Positions 34,601 to 46,589 of a stretch of 64,000 bases of DNA are shown one piece after another. The stretch comes from Conus ventricosus. Taxonomy: Eukaryota > Mollusca > Gastropoda > Neogastropoda > Conidae. Position 1 is the first letter of the stretch. Each line of letters starts with the position of its first letter. The notes under the pieces were generated by a model. That model was not told the origin of the DNA, made no database searches, and saw only the letters and a program-made list of their open reading frames with translations. The translations under genes and the position numbers were made by a program. The stretch lies in assembly GCA_018398815.1 (NCBI GenBank), contig CM031615.1:56623311-56687310 (forward strand), in the 5' to 3' direction.

Positions 34601-34790
34601 AACAAGATTAAAACGGTGGGAAGTCAGTCACGGTGTCTGTGTTACCTGGATGTCGAGGTGTGCCTGCTGAGAAATGGTCGTCTCAAGGTCTGCTAACTGG
34701 ATTTGAGTGTGAAAGCCCATGTCGCTCTCGATGGTTCCCAGAAAACCGATATACTTACCCAGATCTTGCCAGCTTTGTATATCAATTGTT
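30946..34790. other. Intergenic, no gene recognised
   Basis: Mostly AT-rich unique sequence. The exceptions are a G34 run at 31642-31675, a C26 run at 31743-31768 only 67 bp later, and a short TGTGTAGATGTGTTTC repeat at 32045-32093. The G and C runs could pair as a hairpin stem. Short open frames have no recognisable protein content. Confidence 0.6.
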
Positions 34791-35260
34791 ATGCTACGTT
34801 TACACGGACGTGCAACCCCCTTTGCGTTCGCACGGCAACTAATACCTAAGCATGAATAATAGCAGACCAACAGTTGCAGCAAGTCCTCAAAATAGCTCAA
34901 AATAATCGGCAATACCCGATTAGGACTTGCACGAGTAGTCGCAAAATATCGGTCCAGAGCGATATTTTTTCAGTAGTTGCAGTGAATTGCATCAGTGTGT
35001 ACACAGTTGCACCGCCGTACAACCAGATGTTACTTTCGCGCCAAGCCGAAAAAGTCCGTGCAGTTCGTGGAAAATCGCGGAAAGTTCCTGGAAAAAAAGC
35101 AGCGTGGGCGGGGCTTAATTCTGTCGGTGGCTCTCACTTGCAGCACGGTACTTGCACCGTTCGCGTTTACACGGGGGCTCTTTCGTGCAATTAAGTAGTT
35201 GCACGTAGTTGCACAGAGGGGACTTGCACGAGCAGTTGCACGTCCGTGTAAACGTAGCAT
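34791..35260. mobile_element. MITE with 25-bp perfect terminal inverted repeats
   Basis: ATGCTACGTTTACACGGACG plus TGCAA at 34791-34815 is the exact complement of 35236-35260. If the first base of each arm is assigned to a TTA target duplication (TTA at 34789-34791 and 35260-35262), the element is about 468 bp with TGCTACG...CGTAGCA ends. A three-base TWA duplication points to the PIF/Harbinger superfamily. The interior is rich in GTTGCAC, ACTTGCAC and CAGTTGCA motifs. No transposase is encoded. Confidence 0.85.
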
Positions 35261-36096
35261 TAGTGCATGAAATGGGAGGTAAATGATGGTGTGCAGTTCT
35301 CCGATATATAACAAGTTTGATAACTTTCTACATGACCCACAGAAACGTACATCTCTGCTATCCTACTGAGTTGATGCCTTTCTCGTGAGGAACACCAAGT
35401 GAAACAATGGAACAGATTTCAGGGCATACAGCACACTGGACCGAGTTGATTTTTATTGGGCCAGATGCTCATCACCTCGGCGACGACATACTCACGAACA
35501 ACAATGGTGCCGTTTGGTAGAGTTTATCCAGGCATTTCAGCAAAAGATATAGAATCTTTAACATGCCTATCTGATCTTTAGTTTCAATTAAATTCCCGTT
35601 TATAGCCCAGGTAGCAATAAGGGCCCATATCAGGGCTGTCTCAGCAAAGTCCGTTCCTGAGCAAGGTCTGATCTTTTACATGTATATATGTATTGGGGAG
35701 ATGCTGCCGCTTTGAGGGTTTTGCACATGATGCACAATATGCGATGAAGTGGAGGATGGGAAAATCCTGTTCCACGTTTCTCCCATCAGGGGCTTATAAA
35801 AGGGTATCGACTCCTGTTCAAACCTCTGAACTACTGCACTCCTTGATGTCACAATACACGATGGATAATTAATTTTTCTGTATTCCTGTTCATATGGGGC
35901 AACTTCCGACTTGTTCTGAACATGAATCACATTGTATGCTTGTAGATGAACATGTGAAGTAGCTGTGTGGGCGTGTACAGATGTACGCTCAAGACAAACA
36001 CCCAGAACTCCAGGCTGTCTGTAATTCTTGGTGACAGTTCAACACCCAAGGTGGTGACCATTTTTTGACGTTTATTTTTTCCGTTTGACATAACAC

Positions 36097-36500
36097 TTCT
36101 AAACAAGTGCACCATATCAGTCTTAACATTTTGAAATTGCATTTCTAATTTAACATCTATGACATGTTATTGTTAAAACTTATTTTTTTATAACTATTTT
36201 CATTTAAGGCTTTTTCACTGAATGGAATATTTTACATGGGGAAATCTATTTCGAGGCATTTGAAGTAGATCAGTTGACATGATTTTCTCTCTCCTTTGCC
36301 CTTTCTCTGTACCTTTTGACACACTAAGTGGGTGCACCATAGCAGTTTTAACACCTTGAAATTGCACTTAACTACACATCTATGACATAACTTTTATAGC
36401 TAATACAATTGGAAAAAAATTTTTTTTCACTGAATGCAGAACTTTATCGGCATGGGGAATCTATTTTTAGCCATTTTAAAATATAAATCGATTGACTTTT
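36097..36500. repeat. Diverged tandem duplication, two copies of about 230 bp
   Basis: Both copies share, in order, GTGCACCATA-CAGT, TTGAAATTGCA, ACATCTATGACAT, TTTTTCACTGAATG, CATGGGGAAATCTATTT and GACTTTTCTCTC-like blocks. The first copy starts near 36107 and the second near 36331. Confidence 0.8.
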
Positions 36501-36859
36501 CTCTCCTGTTTGATGAATAATGCCGACGTACAAATGGATGCTAGTTAGACACACATGCAAATTTCAACAGAAGAGGGTTGGAGGCAAAGTATGTTGAAAC
36601 GATGCTCACCAGCTACCAACTCTTTGGAGTCTTTTCAGCCTTTCCCAAACTGATTTACCATATTTAAAAAATCTGCCAAGGATATTATCTAGCTACTGTT
36701 GACAGAAAGAAATATGTGCGTTTGGATAAGCATGCAATAGTAGAAAGAAACTCGTTATTGCTATGTGGTTTTTCCGTTCCATTTTGAAGCATAGGCGTGC
36801 AATGCACGCTAGTAAAATTGTACACTGCTTTCTCCGTGCAAGTTTTGTCATTTTGTATC

Positions 36860-37375
36860 CCTTATCAAACTTTGTGCAGTGTGATTTATCACATTTACTC
36901 TGGGAGTTGACTGGAAAGAGACTGTGATATAGTTGATAACTGACTGGAAAGGGACTCCTCAGTAGAGTAGACAACCGATAGAAAGACTCGGAGTTAATAA
37001 CTGACTAGAAAGACTTCTTGATAGAGTTAACTGACTGGAAGAGGACTCCGATAGTTAACTGACAGGAAAGACTCCTCGATAGGGCTGATAGGAAAGAGAC
37101 TTTGATAACTCTGGTAGAGTTGATAACCGACTGGAAGAGACTGTAATACAGTTAACTCATTCGAAAGGGACTCCTTGATATGAGTTAACCGACAGGAAAG
37201 AGACTCCGATAGTTAACTGACTGAAGAGGACTCCTCGATAGTCAACTGACTGGACAAGGACTCCTCGATAGAGTTAACAAGGGACTGGAAGCGGACTGCT
37301 CGATAGTTAACTGACTGGAAAGAGACTCCTCGATAGAGCTGACAGAAGACTCCTTGAAAGAGTTGACAACTGACG
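36860..37375. repeat. Degenerate minisatellite of about 30-37 bp
   Basis: The core units are GACTGGAAAGAGACTCC followed by TCGATAGAGTTAACT, with many deletions. More than twelve imperfect copies are recognisable. The unit has no AG|GT junction, unlike most other arrays in the window. Confidence 0.85.
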
Positions 37376-39794
37376 GCATGTGTGAAACCAGGGAAAATGA
37401 TTAAAAAAAAAAAAGACTGGAGCCCAGGGGGCTGCCTTAAGTAACAGGCTAGTGGGAGGGAGGACAGGCTAGTGGGAGAGGGGACAGGCCAGTGGGAAAC
37501 AGGCTAGTGGGAGGGGGCACAGGCTACCAAAGAGCAACAACTCTTGCTAACTTCTGCATCAGTCTGCCCAAGTATGCTGATAAATCAAGTTTGAAAGGAA
37601 TGCGTGTTGGAAAGAACCCATTTCAAAGAAGCCTATTCTCAAACCACCTTGGTGTAGGTAGTGCTGCAGTTGCATGTTTAACCTTTCCACACAGTATCCC
37701 CTGTGACAACCAGATATTTTGGGATGGTATGGGCGCGCAGCTGTAAAAAAAAAAATTGGGGCGGGAATGTCCCATCTCAATCCCACTAATAAATAATGCA
37801 TACCGTACTGCATTTTTTAGCCTTGACCTCCATTCGCCAGTGTAGTTGGCTCGTCTTCCTTATGCTAGTAAAGAAGTGGCCGAGATATTTAAGGAGCCCT
37901 CGACACTGCAAACAGTTTTTCGCTACGAGGATGTAAAACTCGACCATTCACTGAAAACGATGTCAAACCGTGTGCGTATGCTAATGAATCGGTCTGAAAG
38001 TAATTTGTGTCAGAAGAAGCCTCTGGTGTGCGATGGCATGTGAAAACTAAACGTTCTGAACACTGGCATCGGTCTCAGACGTCTCTTCAGGCTCGGCGAA
38101 GCAGCATTTTGCCACAGAGGCTTCAGGGTAGTAACATTAACTATGGAGAAATCGGTTCTTTTGACACGAATTACCACTCGAGAATATCGTCTAATTTTTT
38201 TTTAATTCCATCCCCCCCCCCACCCTGTTGTATTCATCCTACTTTCACACCAATCATGGAACAAAATTCAACACAATTATATGGGTAAACAGGTCTGCAG
38301 TTATAAGCTCACTTTAAAAAAAAGAAGTAAAAATCCTAACTAAATACAAGTACACTTTTACCTTGTCAGTTAATGGGGAAAGGCCACTTTAAATAAAAAA
38401 AATTCCAGGTACAAGCCTTATGTCTATTACAACGCGTCTTGTGATATTTGGTTTGTTTAGAAGGGAAATCCTGCCACCAAATACAAGTCGACAGCAATAC
38501 ATGAAAACAGTTATAACATCTGATGAACGCAATCCATTCTTAGGTTAGAAATAAAAGTGAAGAAAAAGAAGGGTTCCACCGATTGGATCCGTCACATGTG
38601 AAGTGCGTGTGCAGGATCACAACCCTTCCAAATTTTGTCTGGAATTTCCCCAACTTACAAATTAGTACCCAAATCCTGAATTTAGAGAACAAATGCAGAA
38701 ATTCAAAATTTTCTTAAGTAAAGTGTGGCTTGGAGACTTTTTTGTGTTAAAAAGTATGGATAATTAATGGAGTATTGCAGAATAAAGCCCAAATGATATT
38801 TGGATACTGGCAATTATATTACGAAATAGGTATTTTTTCTTAAACCTACACAACTGTCGACTAACACAAGGGGGAGGGGCAGAAATGCTTTCTATTAAAA
38901 GCCGATTTAACTGCCTCCTCTTTAACCACCCATCTCTTAATCCCAGGTTTTGACTCCAGTGATTGTGAACAGATGTAAATTTAAACAAATTTCAATAACA
39001 AGGCACAAAATGATTATGCGCAATTCAAATCTGAAACTGAAATGTTAAGATAATTTCACATGTTTACTTGAGGTGGTTCAAACTCGTAAGTTTTATATTT
39101 TGGGGTTCATGCTGTCATCTCACAGAAATGATGATCAGTGTCTACAGATAATCTATGCTCCTTTTATTGCATTTACTACATCAACGGACTGGAAATATGT
39201 GGTCGGCTGGACTTTACAACTGAAGCCACACCTTAAATTACAATCCAAAATGTTCGGAAATCTTTAGGGGCGATTCGGTTTCAGAACTGAAGGCGCGAAG
39301 GAATTTACGAGAGTCGGGTCAACTTACATGATGAACAAATAAGGGAGGCAACTTTTGCTTATTCGCGATGCAATTTCTTGCTCAGGTGGATTGTGGTCTT
39401 GTCAGTATTGATCGGAAAGAAGTTTACAAAATCGGGCTAATCATGTTGGGGACACATTATGTCGACAAGCCAAAATAAATTTATACATGCAAAATGGCCC
39501 TCAGTAAAGTAACGCTACATTATTAGCATGCAATACAAAACGAGCAAATCAGTTTGTCGCCAAAGAGGCCGCAAACGACGGTCAGAAATACACAAGGATA
39601 CTGGCTGGATAGCGAACCAGCTTGAGAAAACTGGTACTAATGTATTGACCCTAAAACAGACGGCGATAAGAAAACAGACCATGTTAAAACTACCTCGCCT
39701 GATTCACCTTCCTTATCCGCATAAATCCAAACAAATTTTGCCTTTACGGGCTAGAGGTCAGACGGGAACTCTGTTCAAATTCTGTAACTACCAT

Positions 39795-39832
39795 GCGGTC
39801 GGCTGGGCTATAAGCAACATTATCTTATCTGC
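39795..39832 (+). mobile_element. 38-bp LINE tail flanked by a 9-bp target-site duplication
   Basis: GCGGTCGGCTGGGCTATAAG followed by CAACATTATCTTATCTGC equals the last bases of the LINE at 10089-16000. It is flanked by AACTACCAT at 39786-39794 and again at 39833-39841. It is an extremely 5'-truncated insertion preserved with its target duplication. Confidence 0.88.
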
Positions 39833-39841
39833 AACTACCAT

Positions 39842-42145
39842 CGTTAATTCCAAGGCACCAGAAGTAGCCACATCGGTTCAGGTGCATTAAGTTACCTCCC
39901 TTATTGGCTGACTAGGAAATTGCTTAATTATAGATCAAGCAATCCCGAGCCGGTTTTTTTTTTTTTTTTTTTAGGATCGAGGTGGCCATCATGGCCTCAT
40001 GGTCGCATACGAACTGAATTAGGGCATCTACAACAGAGCACGAACTGTACGAACTGTATTAAATATGTGACCAAGAGTACAGTTTATATCCCTCAAAAAT
40101 TGCTAAGGGTACAATCAATAGCGCAGTGAACTCGGAACTCAGTGGTGTGAGCAAGCAAGGACACATTACACGGTGCAGCCTGCTTTTAGTTGCTACTGTG
40201 AACAGAAATGTACACAATGATCATTCTGTCATTAATAGGTGTTCAACTGTGTTCACTTTCTTTTAGGCAACTGCTGTAAGCACCCCTAGCGAATTTCAAG
40301 AGGTATTATATGAAATAACGCAATCATCGATTCACTAATCAACTCCTCTTAAGATATTTAAACAGTAGTCATCGCTTATCTATGCCGATTCTTAATGCAG
40401 AATGGGACTGACGAAGATACATTTTGGCCATAAAATCAGAAAACGGATATACGCATCATCGTTTTGCCCTGCCTAACGGTAACAATCCAAGTAAGTTCCA
40501 CATTTCGGGTTCCAAAGCTCGACACTGCATTTACAAGCATTTATACAGCGCTGAAGCCCAACGGAATAATTAAACAGCGTCATAAAAATGGTCGGCCTAT
40601 CCTGCGGATGAACGCTACAATTCTTCTGAACAAAGCAACACTTTTCACCATGTCGGCTTACGACAGAGCCTTAAGGACGTCCTCAAAACTGCCGAATCTA
40701 CCTGCCGAGTTCCTTCACCTCAGTTCTGCTCGGTACCACCAGCTCCAAACCACATGCATAGGCCGAGGTCATTACTCCAGCCAAGGCACGTTCTGCACTG
40801 TCAGCACGAATACACAAAAACCACAGGGCCCGTTTTTAATCCCAACTTCAGCTGAAGACATGGAGCGTGGGCCATGGATGAACGTGTTAATGGTGGTGTG
40901 GATCTGTTGTGCGGATGCAGATCAGTTAGCAAGATCATTTCAAACTTTAGTTGCAAAAACTACAGAACCGATCGTGATGGGCAGATCGATGGTAATCCAA
41001 GGACCAATCCTTCACATTTTGTGCGGATGCAGATCAAACATTGGATCCGGATTCGTTCATAATATGATAAAGATAAATGCATTTTCCATTTAACACGAAG
41101 ACTGAAGTTGCGGTTACGAACTGATACTTTTCAAAGTTACGTTTTCATGAAATACCGAAACTTCTTCATAGTTATGTTTTCCTGAAATACGGAAACTTCT
41201 TCAAAGTTATGTCTTCCTGAAACACCGAAACTTCAATATATTGCATACATGTAATCGTCATTGAAAACAGGTAAATGGGAAGTAACTCCTTCAGTGATAC
41301 CAGCTGTTATTGGCCCTGACGGAGGAAAAAATATTGACACTCACGAACTCGTTCGAAAAGCGGAACCCAAATTCACTCGACTTTGCAAGTCTCTACTCTC
41401 CCGAGTGCCGGTCTAGTTCGCATTTTCATTTAACTTTTTATTCCTCCACACACACAGGTTGTATTTTCACCCGATTCGGCAATCCGATTTGTCTGTCGGC
41501 AAAAGTGACGCAAAAACGGCCATACCGATTTTAATAAAAACTTGGTGGCAGGTGGAGTGTGATCCAAGGACGAACCCTATAAATACTGGTGCCGATCCAG
41601 GATCCGTTTTACCTTGGCGGTGCTCTATGCCATCCCAAGAGCACTTTTGTTTTCTTCGATTTTTGGTACATCAATATCTTCGAACTGTAACCCAAATGTC
41701 TGTTTATGAGAGTATAGTACCTATTTAAAAAAAAAAAAGAATTTCCGTTTTCTAAGCTTTAACACATCGCACTACAGTATATACCCAACTCCCCACCCCT
41801 CCATCATCATACTTATTGCAGATTCATAATCCGATATATACAGAGAAAAACTAGAACAGAACAGCAAAATTTACACTGAATGATTGTGGACGTACACAAC
41901 AGCTTAACTTTGAACAAAATCAAAATATATAAGGCTCTCACAACAGCATTTGAAAGCTGCGAAAAATAATCGTAACAAGCCTTGTATACGTTTGAACCAG
42001 ATACTTGTGCAAGACACTGACCTAACTTCACGATCTCTCAACCATGAGGGAAAAAAAACAAAAAACCCCACCCTTCATTCACACAGACTTGGGCAACAGG
42101 CGGCGCTCGATCCTCACAAAGGCAATGGACCCGCAGACACTGTCT
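39842..42145. other. Intergenic, short repeats, no gene
   Basis: A T16 run lies at 39956-39972. Two related blocks near 40900-41050 and 41550-41620 share GTGCGGATGCAGATC-like and ATCCAAGGACCAATCC-like phrases, suggesting another interspersed repeat. TTTATT at 41437-41442 is a possible minus-strand polyadenylation signal for the stress-protein gene. No exon is recognised. Confidence 0.5.
41125..41235. repeat. 44-46 bp tandem repeat, about 2.5 copies
   Basis: The unit contains CTTCTTCAAAGTTATGTTTTC then CTGAAATACCGAAA. It occurs at about 41130, 41168 and 41210. Confidence 0.85.
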
Positions 42146-42357
42146 TCACTGCTTCCCGTTCCTGGGTCGCACCACCAGCACCGGCACGTGCGCGTGGTGG
42201 ATGATGTAGTCGCTGACGGAGCCCAGCAGGGTCCTGCGCAGCTTGCCCTGGCCGCGCGTGCCGGTGACGATGAAGGTCACGCCCTGGTCCTCCGCGCACT
42301 GGCAGATGGTGGACCCGGCTTCTCGTGACTGTCCACACGGATGAACTCCCCCTTGAT
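42146..42357 (-). CDS. Universal stress protein, C-terminal exon with one frameshift
   Basis: On the minus strand the acceptor GCTGTGTCCAG is followed by IKGEFIRVDSHEKPG, then STICQCAEDQGVTFIVTGTR, then GQGKLRRTLLGSVSDYIIHH, then AHVPVLVVRPRNGKQ and a stop (TCA on the plus strand at 42146-42148). The G-x-R-G-x-G-x-x-R-R-x-x-LGSVSDY-x-x-HH and PVLVV motifs are the nucleotide-binding C-terminal signature of the UspA family, with the eukaryotic/animal HHAHVPV variant. One G is missing at CCGGGTCC (about 42315-42318), shifting the frame. At 212 nt the exon would be 71 complete codons with that base. Family members are small cytosolic proteins that bind ATP or AMP and are linked to stress tolerance; the specific role here is unknown. 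Confidence 0.92.
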
Positions 42358-42390
42358 CTGGACACAGCGGTCACAACGACCCATCAATCA

Positions 42391-42391
<1 letters not shown>

Positions 42392-42421
<30 letters not shown>
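42392..42421. repeat. C30 homopolymer just upstream of the stress-protein last exon
   Basis: An uninterrupted run of 30 C on the plus strand (G on the transcribed sense strand), 35 bp before the acceptor of the last exon in transcript order. Confidence 0.9.
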
Positions 42422-42422
<1 letters not shown>

Positions 42423-44006
42423 ACGTCGGTTGCTCTGTTGCTGTCTCGTCAACCCTGCTGTTACTCCTACGCTGCTTACAACCCCCTCCCCCCCCGCCCC
42501 CTCTTTAGCATCTCACCTCTTACATCACCGCTACATTGTTTCCTTCTATGTCGGTCTCATCAGCAGTCCTAAGGATGTATTCAGTATCAACGTCAGGATC
42601 GCCCCGAGACAACCCACCAGAACAGACTTGTGCTGCAGTCCGACTTTGGTGGATGTTCGGTGGTGCCCGTTCTGATCCAACACGTGCAGGACACCATCTA
42701 CGTTCTATGCTTGGAACTCCAGCATGTGCGCGTCCACACACCGTCTCCCTCTGTCCGTCTCTCTGTGTCTGTCCGTATCTCTCTGCTTTAACTTCACCTC
42801 TCCTTCATTCCCCCACGTCTTCTTCCTGCATCCGCTCTCTCCCTCGCGCCCAATGAGTTTTAAAATATTGGTTTGGATTTGTATCAGAGTTAATAAACGC
42901 ACGAGTGGATTTTCAGTTTCTTTTTTATCTCCTCTGAATGAAATCTTGTCGATTTACTTCGTGAAGTAACGCGCTTCATGCATTTCTTCATTTTTTCTAA
43001 TGAAAAATAACCTGAACTGATGTTTCACGTGTTACAATTTATTGTAAACAGAAACCAGTTTCATAGGTAATGTGTTTCCGAGTGTCTTCACTGGTGAATG
43101 GAAAGTAATCTATGAAGATAATGGCACGTTTCATGAAGTTTTAATTTGTTGTCAACGGAATATAATCTTGTCAGTGGCGAGCTTCTTTCACAGAGCGCTC
43201 CCATTCACGTAAAAGATTATTAGGAAAGCCAAATAAAGACTACTAACCACTGTTGCACACAGGTCAGTTTCCAAATCACGTCTTCGTGTTTTGACTGCCA
43301 GGTTTGATAAATCTGGTGTTTCTAAGCCTCCGTGGCATCAGCCAATCCACTCATTTAAGCTTTTTACAAAGCTACTGCCGCAATGGTATACTGTCCATGG
43401 CTCTCGACTTGTGACTTGGCCAGCACCTTCACCCGATCAACTGTGAAATTTTAATGTGCCGAGACACAGCCAGCTAACCGCCCGACATCTGCTGTCCTCG
43501 ACAGGACGTCCCTGGCCATCAGCACAAGTGGCAATGAAAGCATCCCTTTCCGGTGGCTGCACCGATCCACGAGGCCGGCTCGCGCGGACTGGGTCTGCTG
43601 CCAACGGCGATCATACGTCCACCTTTCTGTTACGTCATGATAACCGTGTAGCTGACCTGGTGAAACACTGGCGTATTTAATTCATTCCGGACATCCACCA
43701 GTTCGTTCGAATGAACAGACGTTTCTTTTGCGATCTGAAATCGACCGAGACATGAATGAAATTCAAACTTTGAGACTTGCTTTCTCATTTCAGATTTTCA
43801 AAGCATGCGATTACGCTGTCCTGAAATAATTATGGAGAATATATCTGCGATAATTAAACTGACGATCAAAACAAGCCCACTGTATTGTCTTGGTGAGCAT
43901 GCGCGCACATGTACACACACGCGTGCGCGCGCTCAGCAAGAAGCTGCTTAACTGACCTGTACGTTTAACGTTGATATATAAAAAAAAAAGAATCTCCAGC
44001 TCTTAC
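42422..44006 (-). other. Stress-protein intron, no further exon seen
   Basis: Intron between the two 3' coding exons. A block near 42645-42720 (GGTGGTGCCCGTTCTGATCC) resembles part of the interspersed repeat at 20730 and 58385. Otherwise it is unique or simple sequence. Confidence 0.55.
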
Positions 44007-44098
44007 CCCGTGTTTATTCATTTTGGTCTCAAACTTGGTCTGTATGCTCTTGATCTTGATTTCTCCTTCATGTATCAAGTCCTGAACCTTGGAAGGAC
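44007..44098 (-). CDS. Universal stress protein, middle exon
   Basis: The exon is 92 nt on the minus strand: acceptor TGTGTTGCAG, donor GGG|GTAAGA. It is entered in phase 1 (the A from the upstream exon plus GT gives Ser) and left in phase 0. The peptide is PSKVQDLIHEGEIKIKSIQT followed by KFETKMNKHG. In Usp proteins this is the helix and linker between the first strand and the second half, where animal members have a K-x-x-x-x-x-KF-x-x-KM pattern before a G-x-x-G-x-F strand. The phase agrees with exons at 60824 and 42146. The frame is intact. Confidence 0.9.
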
Positions 44099-44344
44099 CT
44101 GCAACACACAAGGATATATTCATTCCAGCTTTACAGCCTAGCCGACTGTGGTAGTCCTATCGGCGTTGAAAGCCGTACGTCAAGAGCAAGGTTATTTACT
44201 GATCAAAAACAAAATCACAATGGAAAAACAAAATCGAAAGAAAATTTCGCTTCAGAACAGACGGGACCCTCTCTCCGTTCTCTCCAAGGCTTAAGACTGG
44301 TCAATGCGTGGTTAGTGTACCGATGTTTCTGTGTGAATGTATCG

Positions 44345-44771
44345 GCTATTCCAGAGAGAGAGTTGGACAACTTATCCAGTAAAGGCCATGAATCCGAGAG
44401 AGAGTGAGAGAGAAGGGGTGGGGGTTGGGGTTACCCAGTAAAGGCCATGAATCCTGTGGAGAGAGAGATGGGAGGGGGGGGGGGATAATTTACCCAGTGA
44501 AGGCCATGAATCCTATGGGGAGAGAGAGAGAGAGAGAGAGTTGGACAACTTACCCAGTGAAGGCCATGAATCCTATGGAGAGAGAGAGTTGGACAACTTA
44601 CCCAGGGAAGGCCATGAATCCTATGGAGAGAGAGAGTTGGACAACTTACCCAGTGAAGGCCATGAATCCTATGGAGAGAGAGAGAGTTGGACAACTTACC
44701 CAGTGAAGGCCATGAATCCTATGGAGAGAGAGAGAGAGTTGGACAACTTACCCAGTGAAGGCCATGAATCG
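44345..44771 (-). repeat. 48-62 bp minisatellite with a consensus splice donor on the minus strand, eight copies
   Basis: The plus-strand unit is GAGAGAGTTGGACAACTTAC then CCAGTGAAGGCCATGAATCCTATGG with a variable GAGA run. On the minus strand, the sense strand of the surrounding stress-protein gene, each unit reads TTCATGGCCTTCACTGG|GTAAGT. Five copies have exact GTAAGT. One has GTAAAT, one GTAACC, and the leftmost has lost the G (ATAAGT). No matching exon of the stress-protein gene is apparent. Confidence 0.92.
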
Positions 44772-45689
44772 GAGAGAGAATGGAATGAACAAGAGGGAAA
44801 GGGGTGAGGGTGGAAATGAGGAAGTTCAGTTCAAGTGCCAAACGCAAGACTCGACCACGGTCTGGTCTGTTCATCGGTGTGTCTATGTGCGTCTGTCTCT
44901 CCCTTCCTTGTCTCCCCTCCCCCCTCCCCCAATTGCATTTTACCATGTTACATTGTACCTTCTACGTATTTTCATGCCGTATGAAAAATAATTACACTTC
45001 GCTACTTCTTCCCATTTTTCATGTTCTCCCCCCGCTCCCTTACTTCCGCTTCTCTCGTCTCTCTCCCCCTCCTCCCCTCCCTCTCTCTGTTCCAAATTTT
45101 GTGCATACTTTGTCATAATCATTTCATTGCCGTTTTATACATGTTAATTGTCCATTACAGTACCTTTCCATATGCCCCCCCCCCGCCCCGCTTCCCATTT
45201 TTGCCGCTCAGTTTTTCCCTTTTCTCTTTACATTTCATTTAATATTCCATAATGATAGCATGACCAATTTTGTTGTTGGCTTGTTCCTACATTATTTCAT
45301 ATTATACATATTGTAGTCCCTGCTCAGGGCGAGGACTGGATGTAAGAAAAAAGCGCATCAGTACATATCCGTTATCCTCGTAAATAAAAAAAAGTGTGTG
45401 CCTGTGTGTGAGAGAGAGAGAGAGACAGAAAGAGAGAGTGTGTGAGCGTGCGTGCATTCGTGCGTGTGTTCATTGAAAACAGCAGGGCCACATTTCTGTC
45501 CTGTTGTTTAACGGGCCCTGGTTTATGGCGCCCAGGCGACTGAAGACTGGCATCCCTCCCACTTGATCAGGATAGATAGCGGCATGGGGACCAAAAAATC
45601 GATGGGAATGCACCCAGCAAACCACCTCTTGAGAGACTCGCCTGGATTTGCCCTTCTTTCAGCATGCTTCAAATGGGGAGAAGTGTCAA

Positions 45690-45895
45690 AGGTGTGTGTG
45701 CGTGTGCGTGTGTGTGTGTGTGTGCGAGAGAGAGAGAGAGAGAGTTTGTGTGTGCGCGCGAGTGAGTATGCATCTGTGTGTGCGAGTGCGTGCGCATGTT
45801 TGTGTGTGTACATGTGTGCGTGCGCGTGCGTCAGTGTGTTTGTGCGTGCGTGTGTGCGAGTTTCCATACATGTATGCGTGCGTGCGCGCACTTGA
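45690..45895. repeat. (TG)n, (GA)n and GTGCGTGCG mixed microsatellite
   Basis: A compound simple repeat with long spurious open frames on both strands. Confidence 0.9.
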
Positions 45896-46020
45896 AAACA
45901 ATGTTGAAATTCTATAGTCCCATATGTTCCCACAGACGCGCGCGCACACAACTTAAGTAACGGGAAGAAAAGACAGCGATTTCATTGCATATCGATTTCT
46001 TACCACCGCAATGTCTAAGT

Positions 46021-46051
<31 letters not shown>
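46021..46051. repeat. G31 homopolymer
   Basis: Uninterrupted G run in the stress-protein intron. Confidence 0.9.
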
Positions 46052-46052
<1 letters not shown>

Positions 46053-46327
46053 AGACTAAAATTACACACTTCTGAAGCGGGTGTATGAACTGCTGGGAAC
46101 ACTGGCCTGAAAAGCAATGAGGAAGAGTTACACCATACTTGAACAGTCTGTCGCCGGTATGTTGGTCCCGCTGTCACCACGACAGACTAGTGGCCAACTC
46201 TGACCTTTGCCATCCACTACGGTTTGCCTTCCCTCCCTTGCTGCCTAGGCCCAAAAAAGGCCTACATTTCCAGGGAAGTCTTTAACCCCAAGGCCGCTCA
46301 TTCCGCCCCCCCCCCTCCCCCCCAACC

Positions 46328-46358
<31 letters not shown>

Positions 46359-46589
46359 CCAGTTTCGTTCCGACATAGACTGCCCTCCATCGGTCCACAG
46401 GGACAGTCATTATCAAACTGCCTTGAGGCAACGCATCAGAGTAGGCACAGCAATGCTGCCGAGGCTTTTGGGCGCCGAAGAAACATTCAAGTCGACGGCC
46501 CTGGTATGCGGGTCGGCCCACAGAGACCCGTACTTCCACAAAAACAAAACAAAACTCGTTCTGCTTAAAACCTTTGATGTGCGTCATGG

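Larger units (their letters stand above)
35261..39527. other. Intergenic, no convincing gene
   Basis: Apart from repeats described separately, it contains one unassigned open stretch at 37846-38043 (plus strand), starting just after an in-frame stop and a CGCCAG acceptor-like site, whose peptide (VAEIFKEPSTLQTVFRYEDV) has coding-like composition but no family I recognise. Degenerate ACAGGCTAGTGGGAG repeats occur at 37448-37523. A C10 run lies at about 38212-38221. Confidence 0.45.

Noticed and set aside
42114..42374. Alternative 86-residue Arg/His-rich protein over the stress-protein exon
   Set aside because: It is the wrong frame of the exon, opened by the one-base deletion; the other frame carries the family motifs.
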